In this document: positions 40,036-48,879 of the stretch, piece by piece
Layout: every line of letters begins with the position of its first letter
Numbering within the stretch: the first letter of the stretch is position 1
From: Fibrobacterota bacterium
GTDB taxonomy: Bacteria > Fibrobacterota > Chitinivibrionia > Chitinivibrionales > Chitinispirillaceae
NCBI GenBank assembly: GCA_023436205.1
Contig: JAEZKC010000059.1
Span: forward strand, 62,001 to 126,000
Direction: 5' to 3'
DNA length: 64,000 nucleotides
Position numbers and translations under genes: made by a program
The notes under the pieces: generated by a model
Database searches by the model: none
Told to the model about the DNA's origin: nothing
The model's input: only the letters and a program-made list of their open reading frames with translations

Positions 40036-40719
40036 ATGAATCCGGTTGAGATTGAGGAACTGGCATCGAAAGTACCATTGTTTGGTAATTTAACTGGAAG
40101 GGAGCTAAAAACTCTCTGTTCGGTTATGGTGGCCAGACAGTTTGAACCTGGAGAGGTCATTTTACGAGAAGATGATGAGGAGTCTCACACTTTTTTTATA
40201 ATTGCCAGCGGTTCGGTGCATGTGGCAGTGCTATCCACCGAGGGAAAACAGACCATATTGGCAACCCTGAAAAAAGGCGAATTTTTCGGTGAAATGGCCA
40301 TTTTGGATGGAGAGCCCCGCAGTGCATCTGTTTTTGCTGCCCAGTCGTGTGTCTTATTGATGCTTTATAGAAGAGATTTCATTCAGACTCTGCAGGATTA
40401 TCCCAAAATTTCCATTCACATGCTTGTGGAAATGTCCAGACGATTGCGCAAATCAAACCGTCACATAAATACCTTGTCGCTGATGAGCGTATACGGGAGA
40501 ATAGCGGAAGTCATTCTGCAGTTGGGTAGAGATCAGGGTAACAGAATTGGCGGGGTCACGGTAATAGAAAATCGTCCTACTCATCAGATACTTGCCGACA
40601 TGGCTGGTACCAGTCGGGAAACGGTTTCAAGAGTTCTTTCCCAGTTACAGAAAAAACGATATATACATATGGATAGAAAGAAGATGGTGATTCTCAATGA
40701 AGAAAAGCTATACTATTAG
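40036..40719 (+). CDS. Crp/Fnr-family transcriptional regulator
   Basis: A 227-aa regulator. Residues about 10-130 form a cyclic-nucleotide-binding-type beta roll (EPGEVILREDDEESHTFFII, GEFFGEMAILDGEPRSASVFA), with the GEMAILDGxPRSA phosphate-binding cassette close to that of cAMP-binding Crp. The C-terminal winged helix has RPTHQILADMAGTSRETVSR, the conserved recognition helix. No N-terminal cysteine cluster is present, so it is not an oxygen-sensing Fnr. GGAG lies about 12 bases before the ATG. Its last 23 bases overlap the start of the PASTA gene, so the two are made together. Confidence 0.92.
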   Translation: MNPVEIEELASKVPLFGNLTGRELKTLCSVMVARQFEPGEVILREDDEESHTFFIIASGSVHVAVLSTEGKQTILATLKKGEFFGEMAILDGEPRSASVFAAQSCVLLMLYRRDFIQTLQDYPKISIHMLVEMSRRLRKSNRHINTLSLMSVYGRIAEVILQLGRDQGNRIGGVTVIENRPTHQILADMAGTSRETVSRVLSQLQKKRYIHMDRKKMVILNEEKLYY

Positions 40720-41467
40720 TATTCCTGTCGCTCTTTTCTGGAAGGTATATCTTCCATTAGCCTTGCTTCTGGCGGGTGTCGGTTTTTTTGCAGGTATAAT
40801 GATCGTTGACCGGGTAGTTATGCCCAATATTGTGGGTGTAAATCGGGATATGATAGACGTTCCTGATATCAAGGGGCTTACCTATGAGAATGGTCGTCAC
40901 AAGCTTTACGGTGTGGGTCTTCTTACGGAGATACGCAGTCGGGAGTTTGACGAGGCTGTTGCTGACGGTTCGATCATCAACCAGTTTCCTGAAGCAGGGG
41001 CTCAGGTAAAAAAAGGCAGGAAAATTGCTGTTACAGTCAGTAAGGGAAAAGAGGTGGCCATTATTCCTCGGGTGAAGGATCTTTCCGAGCGTCAGGCGCG
41101 CATTGAGCTTCGCAAAAATGGTTTCACCTTGGGAAAAGTGAAGAAGACCTATTCAGAACATCAGCCGTTAGATCAGGTTATAGATGCTTTTCCCCCTGGC
41201 GGAACCACCATTTCCAGAGCAATGGAGGTGGATCTGCTTGTCTCCAAAGGACCTCGACCCACTCACGCCGAAGTTCCAAACGTAATCGGGGAGAGTTTAT
41301 CGGAGGCAAGAAAGAAAATCGAGGAAAGCGGGCTTACTTTGGGGAAGGTGGATTATCAGAACAATGCCTCCCTTGTTCCCGGAACGGTCATTTCTCAGTC
41401 TGTTTCTCCCGGGTCCAAGGTACAGCTTGAGAGTCGGGTGGACATTGTGGTTTCGGTTATCCGCTGA
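40697..41467 (+). CDS. Membrane-anchored triple-PASTA protein
   Basis: A 256-aa protein with a short cytoplasmic tail, one transmembrane helix (about 14-36) and three PASTA repeats in the periplasm: about 50-113 (VPDIKGLTYENGRHKLYGVG), 114-183 (IPRVKDLSERQARIELRKNG) and 184-254 (VPNVIGESLSEARKKIEESG). PASTA domains bind muropeptides and are best known from Ser/Thr kinases and penicillin-binding proteins; here there is no enzymatic domain. Kinase-less proteins of this layout occur in the FCB group. It begins inside the crp-like gene, suggesting a functional link between cell-wall binding and that regulator. Confidence 0.9.
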   Translation: MKKSYTISIPVALFWKVYLPLALLLAGVGFFAGIMIVDRVVMPNIVGVNRDMIDVPDIKGLTYENGRHKLYGVGLLTEIRSREFDEAVADGSIINQFPEAGAQVKKGRKIAVTVSKGKEVAIIPRVKDLSERQARIELRKNGFTLGKVKKTYSEHQPLDQVIDAFPPGGTTISRAMEVDLLVSKGPRPTHAEVPNVIGESLSEARKKIEESGLTLGKVDYQNNASLVPGTVISQSVSPGSKVQLESRVDIVVSVIR

Positions 41468-41526
41468 ACTCAATAATTGTTTGCTGCTTTCGTAATCTGT
41501 AACTACAGCTGAAACGGGGTGAGTGA

Positions 41527-43257
41527 GTGTTATTTTTAAGAATGAGGGACTGTCGCTTTTTGTTTTTACCTCTTACCTCGTTGATTCTACTCTTGGGCGG
41601 ATGTGCAGCTCATCATTTCCCGGTAGTAAAACAGATTCCCCAATCATCTGAAACCGAACAGATCTATCGGGCTCAGTACCATTTCATTCAGGCTCGAGAT
41701 TACGAGCGGCGCGGGCTGGTTCAGATGGCTGAGCGCTTTTATGAAATGGCCTACGAAAATGATTCCAACTCCAAAATTCTCCGCCAAATTCTGCTTAATA
41801 ACTACATGCAATCCGGCTCTTATTCCAAAGCGCTTATTCTGCTCAAGGGAGACCGAGAGCTTTCCGCGCTCGATTTGGAGGAGCGCAGGCAGCTGGTTTC
41901 AATTTATCTGCGCATGGGGGAGCTTGCTAAAGCTGCGGAAGTGCTGGAGACCATCGATGAGAAAAGCGAAGAGGAGATTTATTCTCTGGGGCTGGTGTAT
42001 GAGTCCATGGGGAAAAAAGACAAGGCGCTGCAGAATTATGGGCAATTCTTTTCCGGAAATCCTCGATCACTGGGAATTGGGATAAAGCTTGTGCAATTCA
42101 ATATTGCGGAGCAGCGATTTGCTGATGCGGAGAGTCTCTGTGTTATTCTGCAGAAAAACTTTCCACAGAGCGCAGACGTGCTTTCCCTTGCCGGTGTTAT
42201 CAAGAGAATAAATCACGATACCACAGCCGCACTGGATCTTTTAAACCAGGCTCTAGTGCTCGATTCTTTAAATGAAGAGGCGCTTCGTTCCATTGCACAT
42301 CTGCATATTGCCAGAGGGGAGCAGCAGGAGGCGGTGGATGTCTATCGCAAGCTGGTTGCTCAAGAGGCTATTGGGGCTCCCTATCGCAGGGGACTGGCAT
42401 TTTTGCTTTTCCATATTAAAGAATTTAAAGAATCAGAAAAGTTGCTTGATGATTTGGTGACCGAAAACCCGGATGATTCCGAGTTGCGTTTTTATAGAGG
42501 GTTGATCTATGCATCTACAGACAGAGACGATTCTGCTCTTGAGGAATATGAAAAAGCCCTTGAGTTGGATCCGCAGAACGAGGAACTCTGGAGAGAGTAT
42601 TCCTACATGCATATCCTTGGTAAAGATGTAGGCAAAGCGGAAGATGTTGTTGACAGGTTTCTTTCCAATTACCCCAATTCCGGTGCGGCTTGGAGATTTA
42701 AGGGATACGTACTGAATATGCAGGAAAAGCACTCTGAAGCCTCTGAAGCTTTGAGGAAAGCGGTGGAGATAGATTCCACTGATTTCTATGCCTGGTTTGA
42801 GCTTGGAAGTGCTTTGGAACGTTTGAAGAATTTTGATGAAGCTGCCAAATCTTTCCGGACTGTACTGGCACTTAAGCCAAATGATGCCGCGGCGTCAAAC
42901 TATCTTGGATACATGTGGGCTGAAAAAGGTGTAAACCTCGACAGCGCCGAAATTCTGATCAAGGTTGCTCTTGATCAGGAACCTTCAAACGGTGCTTATC
43001 TAGATTCTTACGCCTGGGTTCTCTATCAGTTGAAAAGGTATGATGAGGCTTATAAATACATGAAAGATGCAGTTGAACGCATGAGTGAAGATCCGCTGCT
43101 TTTCAGCCATCTGGGTGATATCCTTTTCGAGTTGAAAGATTTTTCTTCCGCTGCACAAGCCTACAGGAAAAGTCTCGACTTGAATTCAACAGAGTCCGAC
43201 CGAATTCGCAACCGCCTCATTGAGATCAATTATCTGATACAGAAGGAAAGGCTCTGA
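41527..43257 (+). CDS. TPR lipoprotein
   Basis: A 576-aa lipoprotein made almost wholly of TPR units (about 12-13 repeats). The signal peptide ends in the lipobox LLGGC. Clear repeats include QYHFIQARDYERRGLVQMAE, IYSLGLVYESMGKKDKALQN, LRFYRGLIYASTDRDDSALE, AWFELGSALERLKNFDEAAK and AYLDSYAWVLYQLKRYDEAY, the last being the 'DTLGWVLYK.G.Y.EA' form common in large outer-membrane TPR proteins. The start is GTG 41527 or ATG 41542; the second gives a compact signal peptide, the first has GGGGTGA upstream. It is followed after three bases by a LolB-like lipoprotein, so it probably belongs to an outer-membrane biogenesis operon with the PorV-like gene. Confidence 0.85.
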   Translation: MLFLRMRDCRFLFLPLTSLILLLGGCAAHHFPVVKQIPQSSETEQIYRAQYHFIQARDYERRGLVQMAERFYEMAYENDSNSKILRQILLNNYMQSGSYSKALILLKGDRELSALDLEERRQLVSIYLRMGELAKAAEVLETIDEKSEEEIYSLGLVYESMGKKDKALQNYGQFFSGNPRSLGIGIKLVQFNIAEQRFADAESLCVILQKNFPQSADVLSLAGVIKRINHDTTAALDLLNQALVLDSLNEEALRSIAHLHIARGEQQEAVDVYRKLVAQEAIGAPYRRGLAFLLFHIKEFKESEKLLDDLVTENPDDSELRFYRGLIYASTDRDDSALEEYEKALELDPQNEELWREYSYMHILGKDVGKAEDVVDRFLSNYPNSGAAWRFKGYVLNMQEKHSEASEALRKAVEIDSTDFYAWFELGSALERLKNFDEAAKSFRTVLALKPNDAAASNYLGYMWAEKGVNLDSAEILIKVALDQEPSNGAYLDSYAWVLYQLKRYDEAYKYMKDAVERMSEDPLLFSHLGDILFELKDFSSAAQAYRKSLDLNSTESDRIRNRLIEINYLIQKERL

Positions 43258-43260
43258 GGT

Positions 43261-43959
43261 TTGATAATCCGTTTACTTCCGCTTTTGGGGTTTTTGCTGG
43301 CTTTTTTTCTTTCCGGTTGCACAAAACCTCCTCGCCTCAATTATGATGATATATCTTCCACACTAGAATCCCTTTCACAATTCAGATCTGATTTGTCAAA
43401 ATTTAAGGGCTCCGGAGATTTGTCCATCGCGAAAGATGGCCAGCGAAGTTCCGGAAAAGCCGATGTGGTCTGGGACCAGTCAGGTGTATTCAAGGCGTTC
43501 ATTTACTCTCCTTTTGGTGCACAGGTGGCAGCCATTAAGGCTAGTGCTGGTGAAGGGGAAATATTAATGGATGAGCGTATTTATCACTTTGCTCTTGATG
43601 ATACCATGTCCACTCTCCCTTTTGACTGGGGGCGCTGTCTTACGTTCAGGCAGTTTATAATCTTTCTCACAGGAAGAATGCCTAAGGCTGCACAAGTACT
43701 CGAATCCAGGCCTGATACACTTGTACATGATAAGAGCAGGGCCTCTGCTGTATGGAACTCCGACAGTGTGGATATCAAGGCATCCGTAAATCGTAGAAGT
43801 GGTCAGGTTGAATCTGTGAATTATAGTTTTCATTGTGAACAGGGCCGGTATTCCGCGCAATTCGGGGCTTTCAAACAGGGGTTAGCTCGCGAAATCATGA
43901 TAAGGGATAACAGCAGGAACTATATTTCTTTAAAATACGAAGTGATATCAAGTCAGTGA
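43261..43959 (+). CDS. LolB/DUF4292-like lipoprotein
   Basis: A 232-aa lipoprotein with lipobox LSGC (Cys20). The mature part opens with LSKFKGSGDLSIAKDGQ, then SGKADVVWDQSGVFKAFIYSPFGAQVAAI, a half-barrel pattern found in DUF4292 and LolB-type lipoprotein receptors ('f.g.l.v...g....g...v.~...~.r~.~.sp~G'). This suggests binding of lipids or lipoproteins at the outer membrane. The start is a TTG at 43261 with AAAGG about ten bases before; no ATG is available near the signal peptide. It sits between the TPR lipoprotein (three bases) and the PorV-like gene (16 bases). Confidence 0.72.
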   Translation: MIIRLLPLLGFLLAFFLSGCTKPPRLNYDDISSTLESLSQFRSDLSKFKGSGDLSIAKDGQRSSGKADVVWDQSGVFKAFIYSPFGAQVAAIKASAGEGEILMDERIYHFALDDTMSTLPFDWGRCLTFRQFIIFLTGRMPKAAQVLESRPDTLVHDKSRASAVWNSDSVDIKASVNRRSGQVESVNYSFHCEQGRYSAQFGAFKQGLAREIMIRDNSRNYISLKYEVISSQ

Positions 43960-43975
43960 GATTCGGAGCGATTGC

Positions 43976-44977
43976 ATGAAGCACAGCAGGTTTATTGTAG
44001 CGGTTCTGTTGTTTGCGGGGCTTGCCAGGGCACAGCATCCGGATGCGGGCACAGTGGCTTTTCCTTTTTTAAATCTCTCCTATGATGCGCGGGCGGTTGC
44101 TATGGGGGGAGCCAATGCTGGTATTCCAAATGGAGTATACGGTGTACTTTCCAACCCGGCCTCTATCGCTTTTGAAAAGAGAATGCAGGTTATGGGTGGC
44201 TTTCGTCAGATTATTATGGATATCTGGGGAGGGCCGCTGGCTTTTCTTTATCCAATGTCAAAAGGCGTTCTTGCTGCCAATCTGACTACACTCACAAGTG
44301 GTGACTTTAATGTCGTTTCCGAGGATGGAAAAGAGAGCGGTGCTCTTGCAAGAAGCAATTTCATCTCTGGAGGCCTAAGCTGGGCGCAGTTGATTAATGC
44401 AGAGCTTTCCGCCGGTTTCACCATCAAGGGCGTTTACAATTATCTCGGGGCTGACGGGCAGTACTATTCAGCAGACGGGTTCGCTTTGGATGGGGGTATT
44501 CAGTATCGTACGCTCAATGACAGGCTAGTGTATGGAGCGGTGTTTCGCAATGTGGGTTTAATGCGATCCGGATATAGCGGGGCTTCAAGTGATAGGTATC
44601 CCTTTCCCTATTGTGTGGAGATGGGGATTTCTTATGTGCCAAAATATATCCCCAAGCTGAGAGTCGCTCTTGATGTAAACAAAAAACGAGGTGATTATCT
44701 AAACTTTGAACCTGGAGTCGAGCTAAGTCCGCTGGATAATCTTTTTCTGAGGCTCGGTTATGCATTCAGTCTTCAGGATTTTGAGAAGCAGGTTATTGAT
44801 GCTCTTCGTGGTGTAAACGACGAGGATTATCAGAAAAGTAGTGCCAATTCTCTTTCTCTAGGTGCAGGTATGGCCACAAGCGTTGATCAGGTTAATCTCA
44901 AGCTGGATGTCGCGCTTCAGTTCCATGTGGATAACACCATACCGGCACTGTTGATTTCTGTTATAGCCGGATTCTGA
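43976..44977 (+). CDS. PorV/PorQ-like outer-membrane barrel (UPF0164 type)
   Basis: A 333-aa exported barrel. A signal peptide (about 1-19, LARAQ) precedes AGTVAFPFLNLSYDARAVAMGGANAGI and VLSNPASIAF, the 'G.a~l.l...ARa.gMGgA.~a...d..a...NPA.l' opening shared by PorV, PorQ and UPF0164 proteins. Alternating strands follow and the protein ends in LLISVIAGF with a terminal Phe. In Bacteroidota PorV shuttles cargo with C-terminal sorting domains in the type IX secretion system; here the role is inferred. GGAG lies seven bases before the ATG. It is the last gene of a run with two outer-membrane lipoproteins. Confidence 0.83.
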   Translation: MKHSRFIVAVLLFAGLARAQHPDAGTVAFPFLNLSYDARAVAMGGANAGIPNGVYGVLSNPASIAFEKRMQVMGGFRQIIMDIWGGPLAFLYPMSKGVLAANLTTLTSGDFNVVSEDGKESGALARSNFISGGLSWAQLINAELSAGFTIKGVYNYLGADGQYYSADGFALDGGIQYRTLNDRLVYGAVFRNVGLMRSGYSGASSDRYPFPYCVEMGISYVPKYIPKLRVALDVNKKRGDYLNFEPGVELSPLDNLFLRLGYAFSLQDFEKQVIDALRGVNDEDYQKSSANSLSLGAGMATSVDQVNLKLDVALQFHVDNTIPALLISVIAGF

Positions 44978-45073
44978 TTCCGGCTCTTTCCTTTTCCCTT
45001 TCCATATCACTCAATTTCAGAACAGTTTGTTGCTGCCTTTTCCACCTAGATCTCAATTGGGAGGTAACGTGGC

Positions 45074-47218
45074 ATGATCAAGGCAAATCAGGTTAAATTC
45101 TCTTTTGCTTGTGGAGAATTTCCTGCCAGTGCTTTTGCTGTCAGGAAGTTTACCGGGTCAGAGAGTATTTCAAGTCTGTTCGAGTTTGAAATTACGTTCA
45201 GGTGCACTATAGACGGACTCTCTCCCGGTAAGTTCATTGCTCAGCCGGGCACCTTTTCCATTCTCAGGGAGAGTGGTAATAACATCTATAAGGGAATTGT
45301 ATCCCGTTTCACATTTCTTGAACAGGATGGCATTTTTGCTGTATGTCGAATCATACTGGTACCCGATATCTATCAGCTAAGCATGAACTTCAGGTCTAGA
45401 GTGTTCCAGAATGCGGACCCGATTTCGATAGTAAAGCAGGTTTTCAGGCTGTGCGGTTTGGAAAAACGCTGTCGTTTTGAGATCGGCAGGAATTATCCCG
45501 TTCTGGAGTATTGTGTTCAATACCAGGAATCAGATTTGAATTTCGTGACCAGGATTATGGAACAGTACGGAATCTGGTTTTTTTTCCTAAACGGATCTCA
45601 AGGGGAGCAGGAAGAGGAACTGTTGCTTACCGATCAATACACTAGTTTCCTGTGTTATCCCGAAGTGCTGCCTTTAGTTGATGGTTCCGGGTTCAGCCAG
45701 AGTGGAACTGGTGATTGTGTTTCAGCTTTTCAGAGTGAAAGTACGCTGATTCCAAAAAGGGTTGGTGTACGTTCTGTAAATTATAGAAGTCCTGAAACTG
45801 TGCCGGAGTATTCGCAGGAAGTAAATGAGGGGCATTTGGGCGAAGATTTACGATGGGGAGGTCCGGTGAAGAGCGTTGAAGATGCACAGTTTTTTGCCGA
45901 ACTTTCTGCCAGAAGGTATGCCGTTTCCGCCTCTCGGATTGAAGCCAAGGGGACTTGCAGCGCCTTCAGGGCAGGGATGCTGTTCAAGATGGACGCTGGA
46001 GAGATGAGAAAAGGATGCAGTGGTAAATACTTGATTACATCTGTTTATCATGAAGGCGGGGCAGTAAATGGAGGTACATCCGATGTGTACACATACAGAA
46101 ATCGATTTATCGGAATTGCGTCCAGCAACCTTTTCGTTCCTGAATTAAAAGCGACCCGGCCAAAGATACCGGGAGTTATTACTGCTCCAATTGAGGCTCT
46201 GGGGGAGAATTATGCAACTCTGGATGAGATGGGGCGTTATCGGGTAAGAATGCCTTTCGATGTTTCTGATTCTCCAATGTATGGGGCATCCAAGCAGATC
46301 CGACTTTCACAGCCCTCGAGTGGTTCAGATACAGGGATACACTTTCCCTCGAAAAAAGGTGCTGAAATGATCCTGGCCTGTATCGATGGTGATCCGGATA
46401 AACCTCTGGGTCTGGGAACCATTCCTAATGCCGCAATGCAATCACCGGTGAGAAATGAAAACAGGCATCAGAACATAATTCGAACCGGCGGAGGAAACGA
46501 ATTCATTATGGATGATTCTGAGGGAAAGCAGAAGGTAAGGCTTTGCAGCGCTGGTAGACATGAGATAGAAATGGATGATGAAACTAAAATTGTTTCTGTC
46601 AAGAGTTCGGGTGAATGCAGATTTACTATGGATGATGAAAACCGGTGTGCCATCATTGAAGCTGGTAAGCACCGGATGAATATGGTTTTCAAGGATGGGG
46701 AAAACTGTGTTACAGTCACGACAGGCAAGGGACATAGAATCATAATTGATGACGAGAAAAACACTTTGATACTGAAAACTTCCGGTGGTAATGTCATCAG
46801 CATGGATGACGGCAAAAACACCCTTTCTATCGAGGATAGCAATCAGAGCAACAAAATCGCTCTTGACGGCAGTGGTAAACTGGTCATGGAGAGTTCAGGG
46901 GAGATACAGATAAATGCGCAGAAGGATGTGGTGATCAAGGGTGCAAACGTTAAGATGACTTCCGTATCGGGAAACACGGAGATCAAAGCATCTTCTGATG
47001 TAAATGTAAATGCGGTCAATATCGGTTGCAAAGCTTCAGGGAATCTGAAGGCAAGTGCACTTCAGACATCTGTTTCCGGGTCAGTTGGGATGAAGATTTC
47101 TTCTCCCGATGTAGTGGTAAAGGGGGATATGAGTGTGAGAGTAAGTGCGGGTGCAAAGGCTGAAATCAGCGGGGGTGCCATGGCATCTCTCAAAGGCGCT
47201 ATGGTAATGATCAATTAG
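45074..47218 (+). CDS. VgrG spike protein with long beta-helical C-terminus
   Basis: A 714-aa VgrG. Residues about 1-370 match the gp27-like base with the signature EYCVQYQESDLNFVTRIMEQ followed by YGIWFFF. About 375-460 is the OB/gp5-like part (DEMGRYRVRMPF, GSDTGIHFPSKKGAEMILAC and DGDPDKP, the usual 'G..fiPr.G.EV.v.F..GDPD.P'). The remaining 250 residues form a long needle of irregular repeats containing MDD or DDE/DDG about every 20-25 residues, then a smooth beta-helix rich in Ala, Ser and Val. No toxin domain is attached. The usual T6SS sheath, tube and ATPase genes are not in this window. The DUF2169 adaptor follows eight bases downstream. Confidence 0.93.
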   Translation: MIKANQVKFSFACGEFPASAFAVRKFTGSESISSLFEFEITFRCTIDGLSPGKFIAQPGTFSILRESGNNIYKGIVSRFTFLEQDGIFAVCRIILVPDIYQLSMNFRSRVFQNADPISIVKQVFRLCGLEKRCRFEIGRNYPVLEYCVQYQESDLNFVTRIMEQYGIWFFFLNGSQGEQEEELLLTDQYTSFLCYPEVLPLVDGSGFSQSGTGDCVSAFQSESTLIPKRVGVRSVNYRSPETVPEYSQEVNEGHLGEDLRWGGPVKSVEDAQFFAELSARRYAVSASRIEAKGTCSAFRAGMLFKMDAGEMRKGCSGKYLITSVYHEGGAVNGGTSDVYTYRNRFIGIASSNLFVPELKATRPKIPGVITAPIEALGENYATLDEMGRYRVRMPFDVSDSPMYGASKQIRLSQPSSGSDTGIHFPSKKGAEMILACIDGDPDKPLGLGTIPNAAMQSPVRNENRHQNIIRTGGGNEFIMDDSEGKQKVRLCSAGRHEIEMDDETKIVSVKSSGECRFTMDDENRCAIIEAGKHRMNMVFKDGENCVTVTTGKGHRIIIDDEKNTLILKTSGGNVISMDDGKNTLSIEDSNQSNKIALDGSGKLVMESSGEIQINAQKDVVIKGANVKMTSVSGNTEIKASSDVNVNAVNIGCKASGNLKASALQTSVSGSVGMKISSPDVVVKGDMSVRVSAGAKAEISGGAMASLKGAMVMIN

Positions 47219-47226
47219 AGGTGCTT

Positions 47227-48228
47227 ATGAAATGGCTTTCCCTTATGATTCCTGGAAAAGATCCTCAGGGGCATCCCATTATTTCGGTGCTCGCTAAAGC
47301 CACCTGGTCGATTGCAAAGGGCTCAGTCGTAATATCAGAACATCAGGTTCCTTTTGTCAAATGTGATCAATTTTCAGATCCCCTATGTCCTCATCTTTCA
47401 GAAGTTCTGGCGGAATCAGATGTGCTGGCCTATAAGCTGCTTCCGGATGTTGTATTTCGCGGGAACGCTTTTGTTCCCGGGGGAAGGATGGCCCATTATA
47501 TTACCTGTTCAGTATGTGTTGGGGCCTTGTCAAAAGAAATTAGAGTTTTTGGCGAGCGGACATTGAGAATCGGATTGTTTAATAGAATAAGTGATCCTCT
47601 GCCGTTTTCATCTGTGGAGATCTGCTATAAAAAAGCTTTCGGAGGGATCTCCAAGACAAAAAAAGGCATTCCTGTCATCTGTGCTCCCAATCCCATAGGT
47701 TGCGGGTTTGTGCATAAAGATCAATTGAAAGGTGGAGATGAGTTGAAGCTTCCTTCCCAGGAAGATCCTGAAACTCCTCTTGATTTTGATATTATTGCAT
47801 GCGGAAGAATGGAATCATGGGCTGATTTTCCACTGCCCGCATCTTTGGGATGGACTCGAAGGGATTTCTATCCTCGCTGCACTTTTGCCGGGGCAGGTCA
47901 GGGGATGCTTGAAAATCCCCCCAATTTCGATTTCCGCTTCTACCAGGGGGCATCAGACGGTTTGTGGGGAAAACCTTTAAATGGAGATGAGCGTGTCGTT
48001 TTAAAAAATTTGGATCCTTATGCTGCGGATTTTGAATTTGTGCTTCCGGGAACTAAGCCGGTGATCTGGGTAAATAAGGGGAAGGGGAAGCAGGTACTTG
48101 ATCCGGTACTGCAGACTCTGGTTATAGATAAAAAAGAAGATCTGCTTACCATAGTCTATCGGGGGAGTGCCTTTTACGAAGGAGTTGAAAGTTTAGGTGA
48201 TTATGTAATAGAATATGGTGTTGAATAA
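47227..48228 (+). CDS. DUF2169 family VgrG-associated adaptor
   Basis: A 333-aa DUF2169 protein. Recognisable stretches are ILAKATWSI-like VLAKATWSIAKGSVV at the N-terminus, DVVFRGNAFVPGGRM, EIRVFGERTLRIG, CYKKAFGG, PNPIGCGF and the C-terminal VYRGSAFYEG. DUF2169 proteins occur beside VgrG genes in T6SS loci and are thought to load effectors onto the spike. ATG 47227 is chosen because AGAGG lies five bases upstream; a GTG six bases earlier is in frame. No effector or immunity gene follows: the next gene is an ACP phosphodiesterase-like protein. Confidence 0.88.
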   Translation: MKWLSLMIPGKDPQGHPIISVLAKATWSIAKGSVVISEHQVPFVKCDQFSDPLCPHLSEVLAESDVLAYKLLPDVVFRGNAFVPGGRMAHYITCSVCVGALSKEIRVFGERTLRIGLFNRISDPLPFSSVEICYKKAFGGISKTKKGIPVICAPNPIGCGFVHKDQLKGGDELKLPSQEDPETPLDFDIIACGRMESWADFPLPASLGWTRRDFYPRCTFAGAGQGMLENPPNFDFRFYQGASDGLWGKPLNGDERVVLKNLDPYAADFEFVLPGTKPVIWVNKGKGKQVLDPVLQTLVIDKKEDLLTIVYRGSAFYEGVESLGDYVIEYGVE

Positions 48229-48264
48229 AAACAATTGCAACCAGTTTTCTTTTTGTTTTTTATC

Positions 48265-48879
48265 ATGAATTATTTAGCGCATCTTTTCCTGTCTAATCCT
48301 GATCCTCATTACAGAATCGGAAGTCTTCTGGGGGATTTTACTTCTGTTCCAAGTTCTGAGCTTGCCAGACACTTCAACCCTTGGATCTGTGCCGGAGTGC
48401 TACGGCACAGGGCAGTAGATACTTTTACTGACACCAGTCCATATATAAAATCGGCTGTGGCATTGATTTTTGGTAACCATCGGCATTTTTCCCGAATCGC
48501 GCTGGATGTTTTTTTCGATTATTTGCTTTCAAAGCACTGGAGCCGATATTCAAGAATGGAATTAAATCTTTTCATTGATGAAAACTATCAAATTTTTACA
48601 GATGCACCTGGCGAGTTACCTTCAAAATTCCGTGACTTTCTCTCCAATCTTGTAAAGTATGACATTCTTCGTATTTACGGCTCTATGGATGGTGTAGCGG
48701 AGGTATTGCGTCGAGTTGACAGGAGAAACAAGTTCGGAGGGAAACTGGAGTTGTGTTTTGAGGGTCTTATAAGTCATTCAGAGGCAATTGAAACGCAGTT
48801 CTTAGTGTTTTTTCAGCAACTATGTGACGTGGCCAGTAGTGAATGGGCTTGGAAAAATGATTATTTCATTAACGCTTGA
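48265..48879 (+). CDS. acpH: ACP phosphodiesterase-like protein (AcpH/DUF479)
   Basis: A 204-aa protein that opens with the family motif MNYLAHLFLSNPDPHYRIGS and LLGDF, continues with VLRHRAVDTFTDTSP and RIALDVFFDYLLSKHW, all matching AcpH, which removes 4'-phosphopantetheine from acyl carrier protein. The histidine and aspartate residues of the HD-like active site (H in LRHR, D in TDTSP, D in LDVFFD) appear intact. ATG 48265 is taken as start because the family motif begins there; no ribosome site is visible and a TTG lies ten codons upstream. Its 3' end overlaps the convergent radical SAM gene by 19 bases. It would oppose AcpS (38411). Confidence 0.83.
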   Translation: MNYLAHLFLSNPDPHYRIGSLLGDFTSVPSSELARHFNPWICAGVLRHRAVDTFTDTSPYIKSAVALIFGNHRHFSRIALDVFFDYLLSKHWSRYSRMELNLFIDENYQIFTDAPGELPSKFRDFLSNLVKYDILRIYGSMDGVAEVLRRVDRRNKFGGKLELCFEGLISHSEAIETQFLVFFQQLCDVASSEWAWKNDYFINA

